Source: Rapidithrix thailandica (GTDB taxonomy: Bacteria > Bacteroidota > Bacteroidia > Cytophagales > Flammeovirgaceae). Taken from it: a stretch of DNA of 64,000 nucleotides. Below are positions 42,691-51,196 of the stretch, piece after piece; the stretch's first letter is position 1; each line of letters begins with the position of its first letter. The notes under the pieces were generated by a model. The model was given only the letters and a program-made list of their open reading frames with translations. It had not been told where the DNA came from and ran no database searches. The stretch lies in assembly GCF_039710355.1 (NCBI RefSeq), contig NZ_JBDKWZ010000014.1:62001-126000 (forward strand). Reading direction: 5' to 3'. A program made the position numbers and the translations under genes.

Positions 42691-43019
42691 AAATACGGCG
42701 AAGCTACAATGAAGTGATTCGGTGTTTGGGTATATTATAACAAATGAAGAGGTGAATGAAACACTGCACGAATAAGATCGCTCAAGTTAGCTAACCAAAT
42801 AGAAGGCAAACTAAAATTACAGCTTGCCGCAAAAGATTTTGGCCATATACGCAACCGAAAAGCGTATACGGCAAACTATATGCGGATCTCTATAAAAAAT
42901 CACAGCGTCTTGGTGGGACACTTGGAAAGTGCAACTCAGGCAATGAACCAAAGAGTCTTTGTTTCAAAAACAAGCCCTAGAATTCACCTTGGCCGAGTCC
43001 GGTATCGATCCATGTACTT
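42691..43019. other. Intergenic, possible decayed coding DNA
   Basis: No intact gene. A stretch near 42835-42935 reads YTQPKSVYGKLYADLYKKSQ in one frame, but it is not continued. I cannot assign a family. Confidence 0.25.
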
Positions 43020-43378
43020 TGTCCGGCATAAAAACAAGGGTTTGTATCATTACCCCTGTTCAATACTTCAACTACTCCGGTACGGGTTTCTTTTTTTCAA
43101 TTTCAGGAAGGATATGCCTTAAAAATTAAAACGAACCAAAAGACATTTTATATGATGGAGGGAGGGTGATCAGTCTGATACATTTTCTACCCGCAATGGC
43201 CTCCAACGGGGAGCTTCTTGGGCAAAAATAGAAGCCCTTTACGGCAAGCCTGATTATATACTTCCGGCAACGGCCAATGCTCTTTTCTCTATCTATCGCG
43301 ATCCCAATATCATCTTTTATACAAAAGAAGATCAACCGGTGCAATGGATGGTATTTGAAGGAATATTTCTATTATAAA
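43020..43378 (+). pseudogene. Frameshifted gene remnant
   Basis: One frame gives VSFFQFQEGYALKIKTNQKT, then the frame shifts at a G-rich run (about 43156-43166) and continues DTFSTRNGLQRGASWAKIEA, LYGKPDYILPATANALFSIY and EDQPVQWMVFEGIFLL to TAA. The Y-G-K-P-D phrase after 'TRNGLQRGASW' is coherent coding sequence interrupted by at least one frameshift. The family is unknown. Confidence 0.5.
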
Positions 43379-43463
43379 AAACTAAGTACTTTTTGGGTAG
43401 CAGATTGCTTTTCCATAACTTTGAATAAAGCTGTATGTTTAAACCTTAAACAAACAAACTACA

Positions 43464-44306
43464 ATGTACAAAACACTCCTGTTTTCTTCGTATGTCTTGC
43501 TTTTCGTTGTGCACTCAGCCTTGGCGCAGAAAAGTTACCCGGAAAATAAAAAGATTTTTCCCTTTGGCGTCATCGAAGAAATTGATTCTGAGGAACTGTC
43601 TGAAAAGAGAATTTTGAATATTTATTTACCCCAAGGATACCATCCGGACTCAGTCACTACCTATCCGGTCGTATATGTGTTGGACGGTTCGGCCCACGAA
43701 GATTTTCCCCATATTGCCGGATTGGTGCAATTTCTGAATATGTATGAACTTATGCCAAAATCCATTGTGGTCGGTATCGCCAATGTAGACCGTTATCGTG
43801 ATTTTACCCATCCTTCTGACGATCCGGAAGACTTGAAAGCCCTGCCTACCGGAGGAGGATCGGAAAAGTTTATTGGATTTCTTGAGAAAGAAGTCCAAGA
43901 TTTGGTGACCCAACACTATAAAACCAATGGCCACCGTACCCTGATCGGTCAATCGTTGGGCGGGCTTTTGGCTACGGAAATCTTTTTGAAAAAACCTCAA
44001 CTATTTGATGATTATATCATCGTAAGTCCTTCTTTATGGTGGGACCAACAATCGTTGGTCGATACTGCTGCTTCGGTATTAAAAGCCAATACATCATTAA
44101 AGAAGAAGGTCTTTCTTTCTTTGGGAAAAGAACATGAAGTGATGCATGAAGTTGCGGATAAACTAGCTCATGCCATTAAAAATACCGGCAATTCCAACAT
44201 TACATTTTTTTACGAGTCCTTGTTGGATGAAAACCATGCAACCATTTTGCACAGAGCTGTTTATAGGGCTTTTGAATGTTTATACCCTGCCGTTAAAGAA
44301 AAATAA
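43464..44306 (+). CDS. Exported esterase, alpha/beta hydrolase (esterase D / IroE-like)
   Basis: This 280-residue protein has signal peptide MYKTLLFSSYVLLFVVHSALA. The esterase-D-like fold has YPVVYVLDGSAHEDFPHIAG, the nucleophile in TLIGQSLGGLLATEIFLKKP and the following IIVSPSLWWDQQ, the usual signature of siderophore-esterase-like proteins. The catalytic histidine is in LLDENHATILHRA. Periplasmic hydrolysis of a siderophore or acyl ester is likely; the substrate is not determined. Confidence 0.9.
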   Translation: MYKTLLFSSYVLLFVVHSALAQKSYPENKKIFPFGVIEEIDSEELSEKRILNIYLPQGYHPDSVTTYPVVYVLDGSAHEDFPHIAGLVQFLNMYELMPKSIVVGIANVDRYRDFTHPSDDPEDLKALPTGGGSEKFIGFLEKEVQDLVTQHYKTNGHRTLIGQSLGGLLATEIFLKKPQLFDDYIIVSPSLWWDQQSLVDTAASVLKANTSLKKKVFLSLGKEHEVMHEVADKLAHAIKNTGNSNITFFYESLLDENHATILHRAVYRAFECLYPAVKEK

Positions 44307-44351
44307 ACAAGAAAGTAAACAGTTTTCCAAATCAATACCAGTGTACATTAT

Positions 44352-44547
44352 ATGCTTCCAACCTCGGGAAGTTTTTTAGGTACGGAGTTCAATTACGAAC
44401 TGAGGGGGGGAGGACTTTTCTCTGAGCATTCATCCGCAGATGCGTGTAGCGGTTTCTCCCAAAATGAAAATTGGATTTGTTACCGGCTTACCTACCCGGC
44501 ATCCGGAGGCTTATAGTTTTATGGCTCGCTTGATTTACGAACCGTAA
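44352..44547 (+). pseudogene. C-terminal fragment of an outer-membrane-type protein
   Basis: MLPTSGSFLGTEFNYELRG in one frame breaks at a run of G at about 44404-44410. The next frame reads DFSLSIHPQMRVAVSPKMKI, GFVTGLPTRHPEAYSFMARL and IYEP to the stop. The alternating beta pattern ending in an aromatic strand is that of a beta-barrel or periplasmic protein tail. Truncated and frameshifted. Confidence 0.5.
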
Positions 44548-44644
44548 ATTCCATCGTAGAAAAACCTCAGGGGTTACCATTCCCAATTCTTTCCAGATTC
44601 CCCTTCTTTATTTGCATCATCGACAAACAAAAAATGAAAAGACG

Positions 44645-45091
44645 ATGAAACGATTTATTTTGCCACTATTCACCTTAGTAGCTCTGATGGGTACCTCTTG
44701 TGCACAAGATATTTCCAAAAGTGAAGTCCCTTCTGTGGTACTTAATGCTTTTCAACAACGCTTTGAACAAGCGAAAAAAATAGAATGGGAACGGAAAGGA
44801 GAGGTATATGAAGTAGAATTTGATATGGGCTTGACAGAGTTTGAAGCCTGGTTGGATCATTCCGGTCAATTTTTAAGGATCAAAGAAGAGCTTTTTGGAA
44901 AGGATTTGCCGGAAGGTATTAAGTCAAAAATTGCCAGTGAATTTGTCAATTTCCGGATTGATGATGTGGATAAGATTGATGAAAAAGGAAAAATCACTTA
45001 TAAGGTAGAATTAGACAGTGCAACCGAACAAGACCGGAAAGTGACATTTGACGAAGCCGGAGAAATTTTGGAAAACAACGTGGATTGGTAA
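44645..45091 (+). CDS. PepSY-like periplasmic protein
   Basis: This 148-residue protein has signal MKRFILPLFTLVALMGTSCA (lipobox-like GTSC), then two PepSY/BLIP-like halves: VPSVVLNAFQQRFEQAKKIE with WERKGEVYEVEFDMG, and GIKSKIASEFVNFRIDDVDK with GKITYKVELDSAT. Such small exported proteins (PF11396-like) are common in Bacteroidota; some inhibit peptidases. The start at 44645 is chosen for the signal peptide. A strong long hairpin follows. Confidence 0.85.
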   Translation: MKRFILPLFTLVALMGTSCAQDISKSEVPSVVLNAFQQRFEQAKKIEWERKGEVYEVEFDMGLTEFEAWLDHSGQFLRIKEELFGKDLPEGIKSKIASEFVNFRIDDVDKIDEKGKITYKVELDSATEQDRKVTFDEAGEILENNVDW

Positions 45092-45126
45092 ATTTCAAAG
45101 TGGATTCAACCGGCCTGCTATTCATT

Positions 45127-45188
45127 CCTTCAAGGTTTTCTCGGAACGGTTACTCTTCTGAGCGGATGGAACCGAAAAACCTTGAAGG
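45127..45188 (+). terminator. Long hairpin after PepSY gene
   Basis: CCTTCAAGGTTTT (45127-45139) and AAAACCTTGAAGG (45176-45188) are perfect 13-bp complements with a further CGG/CCG pair inside. It lacks a T-run, so it could be a terminator of another type or an mRNA-stabilising stem. Confidence 0.55.
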
Positions 45189-45232
45189 CTTGACAAACTA
45201 ACTTAAAAGTTTAAGGCAACGACTCAATACTT

Positions 45233-45406
45233 ATGAAAATGCATAAAAAATTACTGTGCAAAATGGGCTTCCACCGTTGGGAGTCCGGTTATTTTAATAC
45301 CCCATTAGCCCCCATCGCGGAAAAATGCAAACGCTGTGGCACCTTACGGATCTTGCATTTTTCCGGATACCTGTATTTTAAAAAAGGAGAATACCCTTAC
45401 GGGTAA
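45233..45406 (+). CDS. Small zinc-ribbon-like protein (57 aa), DUF1660-like
   Basis: This is a 57-residue frame: MKMHKKLLCKMGFHRWESGY opens with the K-L-L-C-K-x-G-H-x-W type phrase of DUF1660-like small proteins, and CKRCGTLRILHF supplies the second Cys-x-x-Cys pair. C9, H14, C32 and C35 could bind zinc. Such proteins are usually encoded in phages or accessory DNA. It stands alone with no clear promoter. Confidence 0.55.
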   Translation: MKMHKKLLCKMGFHRWESGYFNTPLAPIAEKCKRCGTLRILHFSGYLYFKKGEYPYG

Positions 45407-45497
45407 ATTTCTTAAGGGGGCCAACAGATCAATAGTCAACACAAACAAGTTGTACTTGGAAAGGAATATTCTCTCATTGGAATGCTCCGATAACCCA

Positions 45498-46481
45498 CTA
45501 TTTTGCGCTGCGTATGTTTTTTTCACAGTAGGTTAAATCGCATGGGCCGATAGTCAAGCCTACAACGGTACCTTTTTTATCTAGTTTAAAATACAATTCG
45601 TTTTGTCCGGCAAAAGATTTATCTGCTGTCCGGAATTGGTGCATGGCAAAAGGCTCTATCAAAATCTTTTGAGACGAACCGGGAGGAGTGATATACAGGC
45701 TATTTCCTTCGAGGTTGATCAATAGGTTTTCTGAGGCAGAGTATTGATAAACCCCTTCATATAATTGCAAAAAATCCTTACCCAAGGCATACGAATTATG
45801 TCCCCGTTTATGCTGCAATAGCCATTTGTAAAGTTCGGGATTGGCGTAGGTAATGGACCAAGAGTCATGGTATAATTCGGGGTACAGTGTGTATTTGACC
45901 TCAGCCCCCAAAGCCCGGAGGCCTTTGACCATTTTCTCAGAGTAAGCAGGAGGAACTACTTGGTCTTTGCCTCCGTGAAATACCCAGGTAGGTACATGTT
46001 TCATAACACAAAGGCGGGTACTGTCGCCTCCACCACAAATCGGGGCGATGGCTGCAAACCTGGAGGGGGCCGCTTGGGCCAATTCCCAAGTGCCAAACCC
46101 TCCCATGCTCAAACCTGTTACATATTCCCGGTCGGTATCGATGGGTAGTTTTTGTTCGATCTGATCTAATAACCGCAATAAAAGTGGAATGTTCCAGCGT
46201 TGGCCTTCCGGGCATTGCGGAGAGACCACCACAAAAGGAAAATCCGTTGAATCGTTTAAAAAAGAAGGAGGGCCATGGGTTTTTACTTTTTCCAAATCCT
46301 CTCCTCTTTCTCCACTGCCATGTAGAAATAATAATAGAGGATATTTGCCGGATGCAGGTTTTTGGGAAGGTACATATAGTAAGTAATTGGTATAGGTTAC
46401 TAGGGTTTCTTCAGTTTGTTGTGCCTGAGAGATCCCACTCACTAATATTAAGAACAATAGGGAAAAAAACTTCGAGTGCAT
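45498..46481 (-). CDS. Secreted alpha/beta hydrolase (PHB-depolymerase/peptidase-like)
   Basis: This 327-residue protein has signal peptide MHSKFFSLLFLILVSGISQA. It has LLLFLHGSGERGEDLEKVKT, the nucleophile elbow TGLSMGGFGTWELAQ, the acid in HGGKDQVVPPAYSE and histidine in YPELYHDSWSITYA. A C-terminal ~80-residue beta domain follows (LYEGVYQYSASENLLINLEG). It is of the predicted-peptidase/phospholipase type common in Bacteroidota; the substrate may be an ester or polysaccharide acyl group. It is the only gene on this strand in its 1.2-kb neighbourhood. Confidence 0.9.
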   Translation of the reverse strand: MHSKFFSLLFLILVSGISQAQQTEETLVTYTNYLLYVPSQKPASGKYPLLLFLHGSGERGEDLEKVKTHGPPSFLNDSTDFPFVVVSPQCPEGQRWNIPLLLRLLDQIEQKLPIDTDREYVTGLSMGGFGTWELAQAAPSRFAAIAPICGGGDSTRLCVMKHVPTWVFHGGKDQVVPPAYSEKMVKGLRALGAEVKYTLYPELYHDSWSITYANPELYKWLLQHKRGHNSYALGKDFLQLYEGVYQYSASENLLINLEGNSLYITPPGSSQKILIEPFAMHQFRTADKSFAGQNELYFKLDKKGTVVGLTIGPCDLTYCEKNIRSAK

Positions 46482-46759
46482 TGACTTTAGGGGTTTTGTG
46501 TAATGTTTTAAATTTCAACTAAGTTACACTTCACAATGTGAGTCTGCAAGAGTTCGAAGGTATTTCACATGCTCTTGATTGTTATAATACCGAGGGCTGT
46601 ATTTCTGCGTTCTATTAGTTAATACTTATCTAAACCGTTTGACAGAATGAGAAAAAGGGAAGGGGGAACAAGCAACAGTACATCCTTCGGATTGAGAATC
46701 CTTTTTCCCTCGGTCATCACCTTTTAACAATAAAACATGTTCCCCCAGTTATATCCGTT

Positions 46760-47863
46760 TTATTGTTCCAGTTTGTATTTTCCGATATGGCCGGTTTGAT
46801 CGCCTCCGATATACAGGTATCCCTGGTGTGCTTCGATAGAGCTTGCTTCCGGAACGGTTTTCCCTTTGGGATCATGGTAGGTTTTGAGTACTTCGCCCGA
46901 TCGGTTGACATGCATAATCAAGCCGTAAGCTTCTTGTTGGGGCTGTAGCCAAAGGGGCAAGGCATACACCAACCTTTTTAAGAAAATATTGGGTTGAAGT
47001 TGATCCAATTGGTCAATTCTTTGCGTGGAAAAACCGATCCAGAAACTACCGTCTATGTCCCGGGTGATTCCATTGGGAAAGCCGGGCAAATTGTCCAGAA
47101 ATAGTTCTGCTTGTCCTTTTTTAGGCCCTTTTAGCCAATAGCGAGTGATTCGATATTTTAATAAGTCAGCCATCAGGACAAAGTCATTGTCTTCGGAAAC
47201 GGCTACCCCATTGCCAAAAAAAGTACTGTCAATCAAGGTAGTCACTTTCCGGGTAGTGGGATTGTAACGGTACAACCCCCCGTCCGGTCTCATTTCAAAA
47301 ATGATCTTTCGGATGTTGGGCAGGCTGAAGGAATAGTTGGAAGAAGTATTGGAAAAATAGATCATCCCGTCCGGTGCAATATCCACATCATTTGGAAGCA
47401 AGAGAGGCTTTCCTTTTTCGTCATGATCTGCCAGTACGGTGATTTGTCCCTTCGGATCGATACTGATCAAACCTCTTTTTTGATCGCAGGCGATGAGGTT
47501 ACCTCCTTGGTCGAATTCCATACCGGCCACCCAAGAGCCCGTATTACAATAGGTACTGACTTTTCCGGAAGGGTCGATCTTCAATACCCGGCCATCACTG
47601 AAATCCGTTTTTCCTATATGGACTCCACAGTAAAGGTTGCCCAATGAGTCAGTTTCGATATCTTCCGGCCCCCACCAGCCATCCAGGTCTATTCTTTGTG
47701 TATGATCTAGCAATTCGTTTTCAGCCAAAGGCCCTTTGAGTTCCGGTTTTACAGGGGGCGTCCAGGCTTGAGGGTTTATCGAATAACCTTTGATCATCAG
47801 GTTGGCAATGACTACCAATAAAACGGCTGTTATACTGCCGGTGAGAATGCGTTTCTTTGACAT
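46760..47863 (-). CDS. SMP-30/gluconolactonase/strictosidine-synthase-like protein
   Basis: This 367-residue six-bladed beta-propeller has an N-terminal membrane helix (ILTGSITAVLLVVIANLMIK), which anchors or exports it. Blades include GPEDIETDSLGNLYCGVHIG, LLPNDVDIAPDGMIYFSNTS and GFPNGITRDIDGSFWIGFST; the phrases LPNDV and FPNGI carry the metal-binding positions of the family. It could hydrolyse a lactone or similar. I use the ATG at 47863 as the start; a longer frame begins at 47893. It lies next to a Crp/Fnr gene on the same strand. Confidence 0.9.
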   Translation of the reverse strand: MSKKRILTGSITAVLLVVIANLMIKGYSINPQAWTPPVKPELKGPLAENELLDHTQRIDLDGWWGPEDIETDSLGNLYCGVHIGKTDFSDGRVLKIDPSGKVSTYCNTGSWVAGMEFDQGGNLIACDQKRGLISIDPKGQITVLADHDEKGKPLLLPNDVDIAPDGMIYFSNTSSNYSFSLPNIRKIIFEMRPDGGLYRYNPTTRKVTTLIDSTFFGNGVAVSEDNDFVLMADLLKYRITRYWLKGPKKGQAELFLDNLPGFPNGITRDIDGSFWIGFSTQRIDQLDQLQPNIFLKRLVYALPLWLQPQQEAYGLIMHVNRSGEVLKTYHDPKGKTVPEASSIEAHQGYLYIGGDQTGHIGKYKLEQ

Positions 47864-47930
47864 TGTTTTGTTTTTTGATTGAACTATGTGCAAAGAAATA
47901 TGCCTGCTTTTTCCGGTTCATTGATATTTG

Positions 47931-48506
47931 TTAAGAAATGGCCAATTGCTTGCGGATCCTGCTCAAAGATTCCGGTTCGATACCCAAGTAACTGGCAATT
48001 TGATATTGAGGCACCCTCCGGATAATTTTAGGAGAATGCGTTTCAATGAAGTCCAGATACCGTTCTTTGGCTGTTTTGGTTTGCAGGTTACTGCTCCGGT
48101 TAATCACGCATAAATAATTTTTTTCTGCAAAGGTTCTTCCCAGCCGTTCCAGTTTGGGGTTTTCATCGTACAGTTGTAAAAGACTTTGGTAGGGAATACA
48201 CAAAATGCGACTTTCTTCGATGGCCTCCAGGTATTCCAAGGAAGCCGACTGGGTAATCATACTTCTAAAGGTAGAAATAAACTGATGGTCACAAGAAAAA
48301 TACGTGTTTACTTCTTTGCCGTTTTCCAAATGATATACCCTTAACAAGCCCTCTTCGATAAAATAAAACTCCCGGGCAATCTGTCCTGCCCGGAGTAACA
48401 TGGTTTTTGCCTTGATGGTTTTGGGTTTTACAATTTCCCGTAGTGTGTGCCATTCCTTTTCGGAAAGCGCAATTTCCTCTTGCAGTACCTGGTAAAGTGC
48501 GTTCAT
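47931..48506 (-). CDS. Crp/Fnr family transcriptional regulator
   Basis: This 191-residue regulator has an N-terminal sensor barrel (TMLLRAGQIAREFYFIEEGL, LRVYHLENGKEVNTYFS) and a C-terminal winged helix QYQIASYLGIEPESLSRIRK. There is no obvious cAMP-binding arginine/serine pair. Start and length are typical. It is 68 bases upstream of the SMP-30-like gene (same strand), and could activate it. Confidence 0.92.
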   Translation of the reverse strand: MNALYQVLQEEIALSEKEWHTLREIVKPKTIKAKTMLLRAGQIAREFYFIEEGLLRVYHLENGKEVNTYFSCDHQFISTFRSMITQSASLEYLEAIEESRILCIPYQSLLQLYDENPKLERLGRTFAEKNYLCVINRSSNLQTKTAKERYLDFIETHSPKIIRRVPQYQIASYLGIEPESLSRIRKQLAIS

Positions 48507-48657
48507 TGTGTTTGTGAAAAGAAGGAAGAATGTCCTGTTGTAAAAATGGCTTAAAGCTAAACATTATTTACATTAGAGTATCCGTTTCTTTATCTTTTCT
48601 CCGGATACGGGGTGGCCATCTATTTAAAAATGGATGCCTGCCTTATCCGTCCCATAC

Positions 48658-50061
48658 TCAATTCTCTGAGATTTGCCGGATAACCAGTTGCATTTCTTCA
48701 ATCACCAGGTTTACATCTTCTTCCGTAGTGCGCCAGTTGACCAAGGCGGCCCGGATGCCTTTTCGTTGGTGAAAGACAGTCGGTGTCATAAAGACTTTAC
48801 CACGATTGTTCAGAGTATTCAGAAAAGGCTGTACCTTGGTTTCCTCTTTTAAGGAAAAACATACCGTGTTCAACCGGACAGGAGCCAACAGTTCAAAGGC
48901 ATCCGAGTTTTGAATAAACTCTCCTAGCATTTGTGCAGCTTGGATATTCCGTTCGATGATTTCCCGGTACCCTTCTTTTCCGTAAGCTTTTAGGGTAAAC
49001 CAGGCTGGCAAGGCCCTGAATCTTCGGGAGTTTTCGGGTAAGAGGTTCAGGTAGTTGAAGTTTTCCAAAGGGTCACCCAGGTAAGGGGCATTGGAATTTT
49101 GGAACGTTTCCACCTGCAGGTATTTATGTTCGTCCCGTACAAAGAAGAAAGCACTTTCATAGGGTACGTTCAGCCATTTGTGACCGTCAATGGTAATACT
49201 GTCAGCTTCTTCCCAACCATTGAGCAAGTGGGCATGCTCGGGTGATACGGCTGCGAATCCACCAAAAGCCGCATCGATATGCCACCAGAAATTGTATTTT
49301 CGTTTGAGTTGGGCAATGCCCGAAAAATCATCAAAATCCACGGTGTTAACCGTTCCTCCACTGGAAATCAAAATAAAGGGTTGTCCGTGAAGCGACTCAA
49401 TGGTTTTTTCCAGCGCTTGCAGATCGATGGCCTCCCGGGTAGGCTCCATAACGGGGACCAAGCGGATATTTTGACTGCCCAAGCCGAGCATAGACAGGGC
49501 CTTGATAGACGATGAGTGGGGAGTAGCCGATAACACGGGGAGATGGCCGGATACTCCCTCTTTGGCGATATCAAAGCCCGATTGTTTGCCCAGCCATTGC
49601 CGGGCTACCCCCAAGCAAGTAAAGTTGGACATGGTGGCTCCGGTGACAAAGCCCCCCAGGTAATTTTCAGGCAAGCCGAAGAAGTCCAGTAATAATTGAA
49701 CGGTTTCCAGTTCGACCAAAGCAGAGACATCGCCCTGGCCGCTGCTGGTTTGTGTATTTTGATCGTATACAGAGGCTAACATATCACCCATCAGGGCAGC
49801 CGGAGTGGTGCCGCCCGTGACGAAACCCCAATATCTGGGCCCTGTCGAAGCCACCATCAATTGGCGATACCGGGTTTTGAACTCTTCCAGCGTTGCCGCT
49901 CCTCCTTTTCCCAAAGCATTCAGGTTCGGCTGTATAGTTTCGTTTACACTGACCGAAGTAGGAAGTTCATGGAGTTGACCCAAATACAAGAGGCCTTCGC
50001 TTAAGGCAGATTGAAGCAATTGTTCTAAACAGTCCAAGTCTTTTTTTAATGAGTATTCCAT
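48658..50061 (-). CDS. PLP-dependent amino-acid decarboxylase (group II)
   Basis: This 467-residue enzyme of the aromatic-L-amino-acid/glutamate decarboxylase superfamily has NFTCLGVARQWLGKQSGFDI, the cofactor-aspartate/alanine phrase WHIDAAFGGFAAVSPEH, and the Schiff-base lysine in SITIDGHKWLNVPYESAFFF. It should convert an amino acid to its amine or an aldehyde in the cytosol. The substrate cannot be read. It is divergent from the cytochrome c gene 290 bases away. Confidence 0.92.
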   Translation of the reverse strand: MEYSLKKDLDCLEQLLQSALSEGLLYLGQLHELPTSVSVNETIQPNLNALGKGGAATLEEFKTRYRQLMVASTGPRYWGFVTGGTTPAALMGDMLASVYDQNTQTSSGQGDVSALVELETVQLLLDFFGLPENYLGGFVTGATMSNFTCLGVARQWLGKQSGFDIAKEGVSGHLPVLSATPHSSSIKALSMLGLGSQNIRLVPVMEPTREAIDLQALEKTIESLHGQPFILISSGGTVNTVDFDDFSGIAQLKRKYNFWWHIDAAFGGFAAVSPEHAHLLNGWEEADSITIDGHKWLNVPYESAFFFVRDEHKYLQVETFQNSNAPYLGDPLENFNYLNLLPENSRRFRALPAWFTLKAYGKEGYREIIERNIQAAQMLGEFIQNSDAFELLAPVRLNTVCFSLKEETKVQPFLNTLNNRGKVFMTPTVFHQRKGIRAALVNWRTTEEDVNLVIEEMQLVIRQISEN

Positions 50062-50348
50062 AGTAGGATTTATCTTTTACCGGATAGATGAAAGGGCAAA
50101 AGTACACTGGTATTTACTAATAATTCCAGTACAGATTTTACGCTATCGATAGTAACAGAAAAAGAATGAGCCTCAACTATGAATACCAAAAGGGTGGCAA
50201 ACTTTAAAAACAAAAAAATGATTTAAAACAAGATAAATACCACTTATACGGAGAATTGATAAATTCACCCCAAGCCGTATTGACTTTTTTTACTGATTTC
50301 TTTACTTTAAAATCGATTTCCTTTCCCATTTAACCAAGTATTGAGCTT
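50062..50348. promoter_or_regulatory. Divergent promoter region
   Basis: AT-rich region between the divergent PLP-decarboxylase gene and the molybdenum-hydroxylase operon. It should contain both promoters, but no clear -33/-7 pair or operator is evident. Confidence 0.3.
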
Positions 50349-50720
50349 ATGATTCAGAAAAGCATTCTTTGGGCTTCTTTCATGTATTTTTTTCTCTTTT
50401 CCTGTGAGTCACTTACTTCCGAACAAAAGGCAGAACTTGACAGAGGGCGCGAAGTGTACCTGACCCACTGTGTCAGTTGTCATGGGGATAAAGGCGATGG
50501 TATGGGCGGAGCTTATCCTACGTTGATTAAACCTGAAATTCTGGAGGCACACACGGCCCGGTCCGTTACCCTGATTAAACAGGGCTCCGGTTTTGAAGCA
50601 GGCATGAAACCGATTGACCTGACGAATCAAGAAATTGTGGAAGTGGTCAATTACATCCAAAACACTTGGGGGAATAAAGCCCCATTCCTCACTGAAAAAC
50701 AGATTCAAGACATCCTTTAA
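50349..50720 (+). CDS. Cytochrome c family protein
   Basis: This 123-residue lipid-anchored or periplasmic c-type cytochrome has signal MIQKSILWASFMYFFLFSC, the heme site CVSCHGDKGDGMGG (residues ~36-49) and the distal methionine in EAGMKPIDLTNQEIVEVVNY. It is the likely electron acceptor for the hydroxylase encoded just downstream (5-11 bases). The three genes form an operon, as in isoquinoline-oxidoreductase-type systems. Confidence 0.92.
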   Translation: MIQKSILWASFMYFFLFSCESLTSEQKAELDRGREVYLTHCVSCHGDKGDGMGGAYPTLIKPEILEAHTARSVTLIKQGSGFEAGMKPIDLTNQEIVEVVNYIQNTWGNKAPFLTEKQIQDIL

Positions 50721-50731
50721 ATCGAATGAAC

Positions 50732-51196
50732 ATGGCTTCTTATCAATTAAAAGTAAATGGCAAGCAACATACGGTAGAGGTCGATCCGGACACTCCTTTA
50801 CTTTGGGTGCTGAGAGACAATCTGAAACTATACGGCACCAAATATGGCTGCGGTATTGCCCAATGCGGAGTCTGTACGGTACATGTAGACGGTTTGCCCA
50901 TCCGCTCTTGTTGTGTGCCGATTGAGAAACTGGAAAATAAAGAAATCGTGACCATTGAAGGTCTGTCGGAAGACGGGAGCCATCCCGTTCAGGTGGCTTG
51001 GAAAAAGATAGATGTGCCTCAGTGTGGCTATTGTCAGTCGGGACAGATCATGACGGCCGCGGCCCTCTTGCAACGGAAACCCAATCCCTCGGATGAAGAA
51101 ATCAGCCGGGCCATGAAGGGCAACCTTTGCCGCTGCGGTACTTACACCCGAATCAGAGAAGCAATTCACGAAGCCTCAAAACACCAACAATCATGA
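50732..51196 (+). CDS. (2Fe-2S)-binding subunit of molybdenum hydroxylase
   Basis: This 154-residue small subunit has a plant-type ferredoxin domain, LYGTKYGCGIAQCGVCTVHV with a fourth cysteine later (SCCVPIEKLE), and a C-terminal four-helix domain with PQCGYCQSGQIMTAAALL and GNLCRCGTYTRIREAI for the second cluster. It transfers electrons from the molybdenum site. The ATG at 50732 (MASYQLK) is preferred over 50726. The stop overlaps the next start (ATGA). Confidence 0.95.
   Translation: MASYQLKVNGKQHTVEVDPDTPLLWVLRDNLKLYGTKYGCGIAQCGVCTVHVDGLPIRSCCVPIEKLENKEIVTIEGLSEDGSHPVQVAWKKIDVPQCGYCQSGQIMTAAALLQRKPNPSDEEISRAMKGNLCRCGTYTRIREAIHEASKHQQS

Noticed and set aside
42880..43122. 80-residue frame MRISIKNHSVLVG...
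   Set aside because: It reads through decayed DNA in a frame different from the better coding-like stretch, and it has no recognisable features.
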